Shown: positions 24,364 through 33,198 of the stretch, in pieces
Numbering within the stretch: the first letter of the stretch is position 1
Layout: the number at the start of each line of letters is the position of its first letter
NCBI GenBank assembly: GCA_016930675.1
Contig: JAFGGG010000021.1
Coordinates: forward strand, 1 to 38,904
Direction: 5' to 3'
DNA from: Spirochaetales bacterium
Lineage (GTDB): Bacteria > Spirochaetota > Spirochaetia > SZUA-6 > RPPD01
DNA: 38,904 nt
Position numbers and translations under genes: made by a program
Notes under the pieces: generated by a model
Seen by the model: the letters and a program-made list of their open reading frames with translations, nothing else
The model's database searches: none
What the model was told of the DNA's origin: nothing

Positions 24364-24405
24364 AGAATATAAAGGCTTTATTGGATATCTATGGAGGATA
24401 AAGGT

Positions 24406-27400
24406 ATGAAAAATCTGTTTAAGCAGCTGATTGTTTTATTTATCAGTATAACCGCATATTCATGTCTTACCACACCGGGCAATACTGATGAACCTATAAA
24501 AGAGACTAAGCAATTGATTTTAATAATTAACTATCCTTATCAGATCTGGTCGAATGATCCCACAAAGATCCACGTCACACTCTTTAAACCTGATTTTAGC
24601 CCTGCGGCAGGCGCTCATGTTGAAGTTAATGAAAAAACAGTGGGCACAACGGACAGTAACGGTGTTTGTATTTTTGATTACACGCCGGGAAGCGCTCAGT
24701 CACATATTCTCAAAGCCCGCTTGGTGGAAAGAGGTATTGAATATATTATAAACAAAAATTTCAGCTGCAACGCGAGAACGGTCAGCTTTAAAGCCGAACG
24801 CCTTTACGTTTATACCGATCGCGGAGTTTATAATCCGGGACAGGATATCCTTGTTCGGTTTATAGCCTGGCAGTTAAAAAGAGAATATTCAGCTATTCCG
24901 CAGGCAAAGGTCCAGCTGCTTTTTCAGGATCTAAACGGAAAAATCTTTTCCGGAGAATATGTCACTGCCAATGAGTATGGTATAGGAAGTACCAGAATAA
25001 GACTCCCCGCGCATATGCCGGAAGGTGAGTACGATTTGGTAGTGCTTTTTGAACAGGCCAGGGAGCAGACCCGCCTGCGCGTCAAACAGTTTGTACCCCC
25101 CGTAATTAATATCAAGCACAATCTTGTGCGTTACATTACTCCTGCTCAAAAGACCCTTGAGGCTAAGGTGACCTTAAGCTACTTCTCCGGCGGAAGTCCC
25201 GGCAGTTCACAGCTTGTTTTTTCAATCCGAAACCAGCAGGGCAAAGAGATTTTTACAAAGGAGTACAGCTCGGCGATACCTGAATTCGAGATCGTACTTG
25301 ATCAGCAAGAACTTGAGAAAATCAAAAAAAGTCTGGAACCGGAAACAGAAATAAAAATTAAACTGCAGGCCAGAGACAGTTATGGTCAAACCGATGAACT
25401 CATCTGGGATATGTTGTATACCGAAAAGCCGTTTTTCGCAGTATTGGAAATTGATAAAGATGCCTATCCCGCAGCAGAATCCGTGCAACTGCTCGTAAAA
25501 GTAGTAGACCTGGACGGACAACCCGCCAAACAGATTCCCCTGACAATGGTAATTACCTCCTTAAAAATAAGCCAGGAGGGCAAAACCGATGACCAGGGTG
25601 TGGCGTCATTCAGTTTTGTTATGCCCGAAACCACGGTAACCGCTGTGATAAAAAGTCCCATCATGAAATCCAATCTGGGACAGCGGGTTATTCCTTTTCA
25701 GCCTAGAAAACCCATGCTTTCCAAAGTAAAAGAAACTCCCAAACAGGCCGGCACAAAAACAAAAATATCCGTGTCTTTTGATCCGGAATATATCCCTGTG
25801 GAGAAAGTCGTACATGTCGACCTAACGGATATTTCGGGATCACTGGTAACCGCCACCACAATCCCTGTAAAGAAACACGGCAGCACCTATTCCGCGGAAG
25901 GAGAGATCAGTGCGCCCACCTGGGGCACAATGCTGGTCAATCTCTACTGCTGCGCGGTTAAAAAGGAGTTAAGCGAAAAACCTTACTCTCCGGAAACAGT
26001 CGGGTTTATCACAGAAGGCCAGCATGTTACATTTTATCCGGATCGTGAACTGGAAATAATCGTTGAAAATTTCAAACCTTCCTACGCACCGGGCGAAAAG
26101 GTGAATATTAACATTACCGTAAAAGGAGGCAAGGGAGAAAAATGTTTGGGCGTCTCTCTAGTTGACGGCGCGGTACTCTCACTGCTCGATCCCTTTATCA
26201 AACATCCTTTCAGGCATTTTTATAATCCGCAGGCAAAGGTTATCGCCACAGGCGGGGCCGGAGTACTTACCTGGCCCGTGGTCGACCGCAATTGGGGCTA
26301 TCCCTGGCGCGACATCGCCTACACCAATTGGGGGTGGAAAGACCCGGGGGATTTTATACGTATACCAGAAGATGAGCACAAGAATAATGGCGACGGCACG
26401 CCGGCACCGGCTGAAGGCGGCATAGGAGGAGGCGGCGATGAAGACATATCTGCGGAACAGGAACAAATTGCACCTACTCCAACCGGTACGGAAAGTTTAA
26501 ACGGCGATACCCGAAAGAACGGGGATGACGGAGCTGTTGAGACTCCGAAAAAAATAATTATCCGCACCCGGTTTCCCGAAACATCGCTCTGGGAACCATT
26601 AATAATTACCAAGCAGGGAAAATCTAAATTCACGGTCGATCTGCCGCATGAAATTACCTCGCAAAAGTTGTCGATTATTGCCAGCGACACTGAAGGGTAT
26701 CTGGGTTTTATCCAAAAAGATATAAATGTTACTAAAGCCCTATTTGTTCGTTCTCTTTTTCCGGAAACCCTCATCAGGGGCGACAGAATTATAGCGCAAA
26801 GTCTGGTACGTAATTTAACGGATTCCGTAATCTCCTGCAAGGTTACCCTTGAAAGCTCAGCTTTAAAAATAGAAAACAATACCGAGCAGAACCTCACTCT
26901 CGATCCCGGAGAAAACCGGCTGGTGGAATGGGAGATCAGCGCACCCCAATGCGGAAAGGGAGTATACAGGATAGCTGTGGAAACCTCCCGTTTTAAAGAT
27001 GTCGAAGAAAAAGAGTTTATGGTACTGCCGGCCGGTGAGCCGGTCACGGTTACCTTTAAGCAGGATATCAGTGACAAAGAAATATTCGAAAAAGAATTTA
27101 CACTTGACAAAGATTCAGATTATAGGGCAGCCATACTTAACGTGGCTTTACCTAATGTATTTCCCGCCTTCACGGCGTATTACGCCTTTGATACCGCTCC
27201 CTGGTATACGCCATGGACCGTATCGGCCGTCACGGTAATGAACGCGGCACTCTTGGAGTACGCACAAAAAAATAACGGCTCACCCGAGTTTCGTAGCGCG
27301 CTTTCAGCCAGATTGAAACAAACAGCCGCGATCTTAAGTTTAAATCAGCTTTCCAACGGAGCATGGGGGTTTTACCCCGTGGGCTATAAACAAATCGCCG

Positions 27401-28680
27401 ATGCTGCTTCGGAAAAAGGTCATGCCAATGTTTATTATACTGTTTCCTGTTTAAGGGCTTTATGCGAGATCGCCCGCTCCGGTATTCAGGTTAATTCCGA
27501 TGTAATCCTCAAAGCGGCCCGCTACCTGCTGTCTGAACGCGATAAAGACGGTTTGTGGTCCTCACAAGGGGCATATTTCTGGGAGGTTTATAATCAGGAA
27601 ACAGATTATGCATTGAGCGCGGAAATATTTGAAACCCTTATGCATGCGGCAACGCTGTTTCCGGAACTTAAGACCGTAGAACCTGAAGTAAAATCTTTGA
27701 AAGGAATAATGATTGAGCTGCTCTCTGAAAAACTCAGCGAGCCTATGACTATGGCCGCCGCCATACAGGGCCTCTTGTATATGCGCGATTATTACAACGA
27801 TACCGCATTAAATCCGATCTTGGAGAAGAGCATCAACTATTTAATTACCCTTAAACGAAAGGCTTATTGGGAGCCGCATTGGTATCATGCTTACGGCGGA
27901 ATGGTGGAATTGAACGCCCGTATTCTTACTCTTCTGGCCCTTTATAATCCGGAAGGTTACAAAGCGTATTTACGTGAGGGCATAACCTGGCTGCTGTCAA
28001 CCAGAGAAGCCTGGGGAGGCTGGCATAATGAAGTCGGTACAGCCCATGCCATCCGCGCCCTGCTTTTGAGCGGCGTGTTCGCCCAAGAAAGGAACAGCAT
28101 TATTACCATTAAAGTGAACAACAGAGAGGTCGCAAAGATTAATATCGATCCTGACGATCCTTTTCTTTCCGCTGCCAGACTTTCATATTTTGAAATATCC
28201 CCCTGGCTGCAAAACGGTGCCAACTCCGTGATAGTCAGTTATAACGGCGCCCTTACCGCATCCGTGATACTCGAAGTCAAAGAATGGTCGGATAAAATAC
28301 CGGAAAGCGCACATACCGTGGCCATGACAAGAACCGCAGCAACGTCGGCTTCCGTCGGACAACCCGTGAATGTAAAATTATCTCTCTCCAGCTCCGCTAT
28401 CATTCCCTTTGTGCGGGTGGAAGAAGGTATTCCCTCCAACTGTGAAGTGGATACAAAAAGCCTGGAGACTCTCATAACCGAGTCACTTATCACGGGATAC
28501 TCATTAAAGCAGGGAAAGCTTTACCTTGTGTTAAGCGGTTTGAAGCGCAGAACAGAACTCAACTATACACTTCTTCCCGTACGATCGGGGAAAAGCCGGC
28601 ACAGCGGTACACGTATCATCGATGCGGTTTCGGACAAGCTTTTGGCCTACACCAAAGCATCCTCCTTTATCGTGAAATGA
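24406..28680 (+). CDS. Alpha-2-macroglobulin family lipoprotein without thioester
   Basis: 1424 residues. Bacterial A2Ms trap proteases in the periplasm. A signal with lipobox-like AYSC (cysteine 20) gives a lipoprotein. The MG part carries TDRGVYNPGQD (about residue 135) and further MG domains. A bait-like low-complexity stretch rich in G, E, D and P lies at about 650-712. RTRFPETSLWEPLII starts the next MG domain, and an alpha-toroid domain (LNQLSNGAWGFYP, GLWSSQGAYFW) follows at about 910-1240. I find no CxEQ thioester motif; the stretch where it belongs reads LPNVFPAFTAYYAF. No pbpC is adjacent. GGAGG lies eight bases before ATG 24406; ATG 24391 is upstream of that site and unlikely. Confidence 0.9.
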   Translation: MKNLFKQLIVLFISITAYSCLTTPGNTDEPIKETKQLILIINYPYQIWSNDPTKIHVTLFKPDFSPAAGAHVEVNEKTVGTTDSNGVCIFDYTPGSAQSHILKARLVERGIEYIINKNFSCNARTVSFKAERLYVYTDRGVYNPGQDILVRFIAWQLKREYSAIPQAKVQLLFQDLNGKIFSGEYVTANEYGIGSTRIRLPAHMPEGEYDLVVLFEQAREQTRLRVKQFVPPVINIKHNLVRYITPAQKTLEAKVTLSYFSGGSPGSSQLVFSIRNQQGKEIFTKEYSSAIPEFEIVLDQQELEKIKKSLEPETEIKIKLQARDSYGQTDELIWDMLYTEKPFFAVLEIDKDAYPAAESVQLLVKVVDLDGQPAKQIPLTMVITSLKISQEGKTDDQGVASFSFVMPETTVTAVIKSPIMKSNLGQRVIPFQPRKPMLSKVKETPKQAGTKTKISVSFDPEYIPVEKVVHVDLTDISGSLVTATTIPVKKHGSTYSAEGEISAPTWGTMLVNLYCCAVKKELSEKPYSPETVGFITEGQHVTFYPDRELEIIVENFKPSYAPGEKVNINITVKGGKGEKCLGVSLVDGAVLSLLDPFIKHPFRHFYNPQAKVIATGGAGVLTWPVVDRNWGYPWRDIAYTNWGWKDPGDFIRIPEDEHKNNGDGTPAPAEGGIGGGGDEDISAEQEQIAPTPTGTESLNGDTRKNGDDGAVETPKKIIIRTRFPETSLWEPLIITKQGKSKFTVDLPHEITSQKLSIIASDTEGYLGFIQKDINVTKALFVRSLFPETLIRGDRIIAQSLVRNLTDSVISCKVTLESSALKIENNTEQNLTLDPGENRLVEWEISAPQCGKGVYRIAVETSRFKDVEEKEFMVLPAGEPVTVTFKQDISDKEIFEKEFTLDKDSDYRAAILNVALPNVFPAFTAYYAFDTAPWYTPWTVSAVTVMNAALLEYAQKNNGSPEFRSALSARLKQTAAILSLNQLSNGAWGFYPVGYKQIADAASEKGHANVYYTVSCLRALCEIARSGIQVNSDVILKAARYLLSERDKDGLWSSQGAYFWEVYNQETDYALSAEIFETLMHAATLFPELKTVEPEVKSLKGIMIELLSEKLSEPMTMAAAIQGLLYMRDYYNDTALNPILEKSINYLITLKRKAYWEPHWYHAYGGMVELNARILTLLALYNPEGYKAYLREGITWLLSTREAWGGWHNEVGTAHAIRALLLSGVFAQERNSIITIKVNNREVAKINIDPDDPFLSAARLSYFEISPWLQNGANSVIVSYNGALTASVILEVKEWSDKIPESAHTVAMTRTAATSASVGQPVNVKLSLSSSAIIPFVRVEEGIPSNCEVDTKSLETLITESLITGYSLKQGKLYLVLSGLKRRTELNYTLLPVRSGKSRHSGTRIIDAVSDKLLAYTKASSFIVK

Positions 28681-28834
28681 GAACTGCCGGAATGCACAGA
28701 AAAATGCTTGAAATATGTGTATTTTGGCTTTATGTTAGAATGAGATAAAGGAGCGCATTATTTCGGTGCATTTCCATAATAGAGCAATGTAACTTACTGG
28801 AATAATGTAATTTTAAAAAAGGAGGAGACATTCC

Positions 28835-29647
28835 ATGATGAAAAGATTTTTCAGTCTTGCAGTGTGTGTATTTATTATAAGTATATTTGCAGCATGTGAT
28901 GACGGTGAAAAACCGGAACAGGGCGGATCGCCTGAGGGAGGAGAGTCTACAATCGAACAAGTGGGGCAGCCGGCCGGCAAGATCCCCGAAGGGAAAAAAC
29001 TGGACGCGGTCTGTACGTATGAAGGACTGTGGCTGCGCAATATGCCTACGAACAAAAATGAATCGGGCTTTAAATGGGTAGCCGGCTTGAAGCTGGGCGA
29101 CAAAATTACGTACCTAGGTGAAACCACTAAATTGGACGGAAAAGAAGACGCCTGGGACATGATCAAGGTGCAGGATCTGACCGGAAATGTAGGCTGGATC
29201 CCGTTTGCCAACTCCGTTGTAGACGCCGTGCCGGCGGTGGTAAAATCTACAACCAAGCAATACAGCACACCTCAGCTTACCAGCGATACCGGCAAAAAAA
29301 TAGACGCCATGACGGTTTTGGGAGTTATTAATAATTCCAGAAAAGACGACTTCATTCAGGTCGCGATCTACGGTACGTATCCTTTCTGGATCGCAGCGGA
29401 GGAGATCTCTACCGCTGATTATGATGTAGCAATGGCGAGGTTATATACGCTTGCTAAAAATCAATTTGACGCGGGGAATATCTCCAAACAAAAATATTTG
29501 GAAAAATTGGATGAGATCAGATCGGACAAGTTATTGTCCGACTCGATTTTCCTTCCCGCCATCGACGAAGAGTACCAGAAAATATTATTTGAATTGGAAT
29601 CCGAACCGGCCGGAGATGAAGAAGAAGTTATTGAGGAATCCGGTTAA
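28835..29647 (+). CDS. SH3-domain lipoprotein
   Basis: 270 residues. A signal ends in the lipobox FAAC (cysteine 21), then an acidic, glycine-rich linker. Two SH3-like parts follow: about residues 55-130 (LDAVCTYEGLWLRNMPT...GWIPFANSV) and 135-200 (KQYSTPQLTSD...FWIAAEEIS). The C-terminus is helical and ends in a Glu-rich tail. Bacterial SH3 domains often bind cell-wall peptides, so an envelope role is likely (inference). Two ATGs in a row follow AAGGAGGAG; either may start. It lies 154 bases after the A2M gene on the same strand and has its own terminator. Confidence 0.82.
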   Translation: MMKRFFSLAVCVFIISIFAACDDGEKPEQGGSPEGGESTIEQVGQPAGKIPEGKKLDAVCTYEGLWLRNMPTNKNESGFKWVAGLKLGDKITYLGETTKLDGKEDAWDMIKVQDLTGNVGWIPFANSVVDAVPAVVKSTTKQYSTPQLTSDTGKKIDAMTVLGVINNSRKDDFIQVAIYGTYPFWIAAEEISTADYDVAMARLYTLAKNQFDAGNISKQKYLEKLDEIRSDKLLSDSIFLPAIDEEYQKILFELESEPAGDEEEVIEESG

Positions 29648-29671
29648 AATCAAATATTGTTGAGCAATTAC

Positions 29672-29707
29672 GGGGGCATGCTATTCTCGGATAGTTTGCT
29701 CCCTTTT
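29672..29707 (+). terminator. Intrinsic terminator after the SH3 lipoprotein gene
   Basis: GGGGGCATGCTAT pairs with ATAGTTTGCTCCC (with mismatches and a G-U pair) around TCTCGG, followed by TTTTTT. It begins 25 bases after the stop. Confidence 0.8.
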
Positions 29708-29755
29708 TTGTTGTGATGGATGTATCTGAATCGCGTGTATAATCCTTTTAATTGC

Positions 29756-29784
29756 TTGACAAATTTTTAGGCAATGCGTACGAT
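29756..29784 (+). promoter_or_regulatory. Likely promoter of hom-apgM
   Basis: TTGACA at 29756-29761 and TACGAT at 29779-29784 are 17 bases apart. Transcription would start near 29791, leaving a 33-base leader with AAGGGGG before the hom ATG. No leader-peptide attenuator is seen. Confidence 0.55.
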
Positions 29785-29823
29785 GGGTTTTCGATCAGTA
29801 ATTCTCATTAAGGGGGATTAATA

Positions 29824-31173
29824 ATGCTTTCTAACGGAAACAACTGTGGTATAGCGCTGGTGGGCTGCGGTACCGTGGGCAGTGCTGTGGCAAAGTTATT
29901 ACTGGCCGAGCAGTCGTTTTTACAAAGCAAGTGCGCTGCAAAACTTGATCTTCGCTCTATTGTTGATGTGGATTTTACAAAAGCGGAACAGGCAGGTTTG
30001 AATACATCACTCTTTGAAACCGACTACGAAAAGGTAATTAAGGATCAAAACATACGGATAATAGTGGAGCTTGTCGGAGGCACGACCATAGCCAAACAGA
30101 TTATCGAAAAAGCGCTGCGGGCTCACAAACACGTTGTAACAGCCAATAAAGCCCTGCTGGCGCATCATGGCAACGAACTGCTTGCTTTGGCCAGAAAGAA
30201 CGGAGTATGTATCTATTTTGAAGCAAGTTGCGCCGGTGGAATACCTATTATCAGAGCCTTATACGACGGTCTTATCGCCAACAGGATTGACGCCTTATTC
30301 GGAATCGTAAACGGCACCTGCAACTATATTCTCACATCAATGACCGGAGAAGGCAAAAGCTACAGCCAGGCCTTAAAAGAAGCTCAAACCAAGGGTTTCG
30401 CCGAAGCCGATCCCACCATGGATGTCAGCGGTGAAGACTCGGCGCATAAGCTGGCTATTCTTGCGGCTTTGGCATTCAGTCAAAAAATAGATTACGATTC
30501 CATCCAGCTTCAGGGTATCGACACCTTACAGCTTTGTGACGTGGAATACGGCCAGGAGCTCGGGTATGTAATCAAACTGCTGGCTATCGCCAAACGAGAA
30601 GATGACGGCATAACCTTAAGTGTCAAACCTGCTTTTATTTCAAAAGCGCACCCCTTGGCCTGGGTGGGCGGTCCCTTTAATGCTGTCAGTGTTTACAGCC
30701 ATAAAACCGGACATACCATGTACTATGGCAGAGGAGCCGGAGCCGAGCCCACAGCTTCTGCTGTGGTAGCGGATATTATCGATGTCGCCATGGGAACCGC
30801 TTTGTTGAAATTCAACAATTTAAAGCTATGGCCTGATCTTAACAGCCTGTCTCATCCCCTGCCGGTAAAAGAGTGCAACAGCCGCTTTTATATTCGTGTC
30901 ATGGCTTTGGATAAACCTGGAGTATTGGCAAAAATAGCGTCGGTGTTGGGAAAATATAATATCAGCATCAATTCCGTGTTGCAGAAAGAGGTCGCCAATA
31001 ACGTTCAAGATCAAAAAGGAGTTCCGGTAGTCATCACCACCCATGTTGCGCCTGAGGGCAATGTCAGTAAAGCACTTAAAGAAACGGACGCTCTTGAGGT
31101 AATTACAGACAGAAGCGTATGTATTAGGATTATTAACGAGCATGAAGAGTACTCAAGGCAAAACAGCTGGTAA
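29824..31173 (+). CDS. hom: Homoserine dehydrogenase
   Basis: 449 residues. Reduces aspartate semialdehyde to homoserine for threonine and methionine synthesis. The nucleotide loop is ALVGCGTVGSAVAKLL. KHVVTANKALLAHHG, FEASCAGGIPIIRAL, GIVNGTCNYILTSM and GFAEADPTMDVSGEDSAHKL are the family's catalytic and binding segments. A C-terminal ACT domain (about residues 355-430, FYIRVMALDKPGVLAKIASVL) suggests feedback control by an amino acid. AAGGGGG lies just before the ATG. The apgM-like gene follows after 15 bases. Confidence 0.96.
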   Translation: MLSNGNNCGIALVGCGTVGSAVAKLLLAEQSFLQSKCAAKLDLRSIVDVDFTKAEQAGLNTSLFETDYEKVIKDQNIRIIVELVGGTTIAKQIIEKALRAHKHVVTANKALLAHHGNELLALARKNGVCIYFEASCAGGIPIIRALYDGLIANRIDALFGIVNGTCNYILTSMTGEGKSYSQALKEAQTKGFAEADPTMDVSGEDSAHKLAILAALAFSQKIDYDSIQLQGIDTLQLCDVEYGQELGYVIKLLAIAKREDDGITLSVKPAFISKAHPLAWVGGPFNAVSVYSHKTGHTMYYGRGAGAEPTASAVVADIIDVAMGTALLKFNNLKLWPDLNSLSHPLPVKECNSRFYIRVMALDKPGVLAKIASVLGKYNISINSVLQKEVANNVQDQKGVPVVITTHVAPEGNVSKALKETDALEVITDRSVCIRIINEHEEYSRQNSW

Positions 31174-31188
31174 TAAGGGTTTTGAACT

Positions 31189-32364
31189 ATGAAATACATC
31201 ATTATCATAATTGACGGAGCAGCAGATCTTCCGCTTCCGGTGTTACAAAATAAAACTCCGCTTGAAGCGGCAGCTATTCCCACATTGGATTGGATGGCAG
31301 CTCACGGTAGTATAGGCACTGTCAACATGGTGCCTGAGGGGTTACCGTGCGGTTCGGATGTGGCCATTATGTCGTTACTGGGCTACGATCCCAAAGCATA
31401 CTATACGGGTCGCGCGCCGATCGAAGCTGTAGCTCAAGATCTTGAGCTCGGCGAGCAGCAATGGGTCTTTCGCTGCAATCTGGTAACTATAGAAAATAAT
31501 ATTATGAAAGATCACTCCGCTCATAATATAAGTACGAAAAAATCTCACGAGCTTATAAATTTGCTCAATACGCGGTGCCCGTTCCCGGACATCCGTTTTT
31601 TTCCGGGTGTGAGTTACAGAAATCTCATGACGGTTAATTATGAACTTTCGGTTACAACCACTCCTCCTCATGACATTTTGGAAAAGGATATTACCGAGTT
31701 TCTTCCGAAAGGCCGCGATGCCGCCAATCTGCATGAGGTTATAAACTGGAGCAATAAAATTCTTGGGTCGGAGAACAATCACCACGCCACTCACATCTGG
31801 CTGTGGGGACAAGGTAAAAAACCCACTCTGCCCCGCTTTTATGATCGTTTCCAGCTGAAAGGCGCGGTAATAACGGCAGTGGATTTGGTGCGCGGCCTGG
31901 CAAAACTCATCGGTTGGGATACCTTACCTGTTGCAGGCGCTACGGGAGATTTCCATACGGATTACAGGGGAAAAGGACAGCGGGCAATTCAAGGACTGGC
32001 GGATTACGACCTGATTTGTGTCCATATCGAGGCCACGGATGAAGCAGGGCACAAAGGCGATGCTCTGGAAAAAAAGCAGGCTCTGGAAAGGATCGATGCC
32101 GATATTGTTAAGCCGATTATGGACCATGTATTAAAACATGAGCGGGAATGGAGTGTATTGGTCCTGCCTGATCATCCCACACCCTGTACCATAAGAACTC
32201 ATACGGCGGATCCGGTACCATTTGTCCTTTTATCAAATTCATACGGAGAGAAAAATCAAGAGCTTGCTTTCAGTGAAAAAAACGCCGGCTTAAGCCGGCT
32301 CACCATTGCAAGCGGCCATAAGCTCATGCAGGATTTTATTCGGGGAAGTATAAAATCTCACTAA
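31189..32364 (+). CDS. apgM: ApgM-family phosphoglycerate mutase or homoserine kinase analogue
   Basis: 391 residues of the alkaline phosphatase-like superfamily, archaeal-type cofactor-independent phosphoglycerate mutase family (COG3635). The N-terminal metal site IIIDGAAD, the region PCGSDVAIMSLLGYDPKAYYTGRAP (serine nucleophile in GSD) and HIEATDEAGHKGD and LPDHPTPC metal motifs are present. Such genes following hom have been proposed to encode a functional replacement of homoserine kinase (known annotation hypothesis). It lies 15 bases after hom and has AAGGG before its ATG, so it is co-transcribed. Phosphoglycerate mutase or homoserine phosphorylation cannot be told apart by eye. Confidence 0.85.
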   Translation: MKYIIIIIDGAADLPLPVLQNKTPLEAAAIPTLDWMAAHGSIGTVNMVPEGLPCGSDVAIMSLLGYDPKAYYTGRAPIEAVAQDLELGEQQWVFRCNLVTIENNIMKDHSAHNISTKKSHELINLLNTRCPFPDIRFFPGVSYRNLMTVNYELSVTTTPPHDILEKDITEFLPKGRDAANLHEVINWSNKILGSENNHHATHIWLWGQGKKPTLPRFYDRFQLKGAVITAVDLVRGLAKLIGWDTLPVAGATGDFHTDYRGKGQRAIQGLADYDLICVHIEATDEAGHKGDALEKKQALERIDADIVKPIMDHVLKHEREWSVLVLPDHPTPCTIRTHTADPVPFVLLSNSYGEKNQELAFSEKNAGLSRLTIASGHKLMQDFIRGSIKSH

Positions 32365-32430
32365 AGCATATTACTGTTAAAGACCATTCCTCTATATATT
32401 ACCCTAACAATATAAGGATTTCCTAAACTA

Positions 32431-32460
32431 TTGACAAGCTTGAGTCGATTATGTTAGTAT
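32431..32460 (+). promoter_or_regulatory. Likely promoter of the cysteine-rich small protein gene
   Basis: TTGACA at 32431-32436 and TAGTAT at 32455-32460 are 18 bases apart. Transcription would start near 32467, 25 bases before the ATG at 32492. This makes the gene independent of hom-apgM. Confidence 0.5.
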
Positions 32461-32491
32461 AACAAACTAAGCAGTAGAAGTGGAGGTAACA

Positions 32492-32800
32492 ATGGCAAAC
32501 GGTAATTCGTCCAAAGCCTTGGAAGATGTTTTTACGGATAAAGTCTACTGTGCAAATTGCATCCACTGCAAACTTATTAAAGTAGCGGTTGGTGACGGAA
32601 GCCAGTATTACCTCAGAGTGCGCTGTGACGCGGGCAAATGGAAAAAGAAGCTCGGAGAAGAAAAGTTTTACAAATATTTTACGGTAGCCAGACGGAGTTG
32701 TGAGAATTGTGAAAGTTATGAACCCATGGGGGAAGTCAGAGAATTCCTCAAAGAACTTAAAAAGTGTCTTCCAATCAAAGATGAGATTTACAGTCACTAA
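32492..32800 (+). CDS. Small zinc-ribbon-like protein of unknown function
   Basis: 102 residues, not recognised as a named family. Cysteines are paired: CANCIHC near residue 20, a single C in RVRCDAG and CENC near residue 70. These could bind one or two zinc ions or an iron-sulfur cluster. No signal or membrane segment. The ATG at 32492 is preceded by GGAGG; the GTG at 32480 lies before that site and is rejected. The 3' end overlaps the next gene by 20 bases, suggesting coupled translation. Confidence 0.75.
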   Translation: MANGNSSKALEDVFTDKVYCANCIHCKLIKVAVGDGSQYYLRVRCDAGKWKKKLGEEKFYKYFTVARRSCENCESYEPMGEVREFLKELKKCLPIKDEIYSH

Positions 32801-33194
32801 AAGCATTGTCCTGATATGTATGATATTACTTGTTGTCTCAAGCGTTCTCTTTACAGCATGTGAAACATGCGAGTTTGTGATCGACGATGAAATGACACCC
32901 ACTCACTACTTCAATCGAGCACAGAATGCTTCGAACAGAGGTTGTTACAACATTGCTATTTTATATTATCAAGAATTTTTAAAAAATTATCCCAATAATA
33001 TTGAAAAAGGTGCGTGGGCCGAATACCAAATCGCTTTCCTGAACCATAAAATAGGAAATGACGAGCTGGCTCTTGAATTACTCAACACCTTACTCAATCG
33101 CTATCAGTCCGATACTTCCGGTGAGTTGCCGGAAGCACCCAAAACATTGGCACTGAAAGTTAAAGCTAATATCGAAAAGAAAATGCAGCAATAG
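32781..33194 (+). CDS. Small TPR-like lipoprotein
   Basis: 137 residues. A signal with lipobox LFTAC (cysteine 27) is followed by a TPR-like helical part: HYFNRAQNASNRGCYNIAILYYQEFLKNYP, then WAEYQIAFLNHKIGNDELALELLNTLLNRY. This pattern of paired helices with Y/A/L positions resembles the TPR lipoprotein BamD/YbgF style, but shorter. An outer-membrane or periplasmic scaffold role is plausible, not shown. ATG 32781 gives the signal peptide; the frame's earlier ATG at 32700 lies inside the previous gene. It ends four bases from the VWA gene's stop. Confidence 0.78.
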   Translation: MRFTVTKSIVLICMILLVVSSVLFTACETCEFVIDDEMTPTHYFNRAQNASNRGCYNIAILYYQEFLKNYPNNIEKGAWAEYQIAFLNHKIGNDELALELLNTLLNRYQSDTSGELPEAPKTLALKVKANIEKKMQQ

Positions 33195-33198
33195 TCAT

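Noticed and set aside
26319..27110. Long open frame on the minus strand inside the A2M gene (263 codons)
   Set aside because: It runs antisense to a clearly coding A2M gene; its product is low in recognisable motifs and has no ribosome site. It is a shadow of codon use on the other strand.
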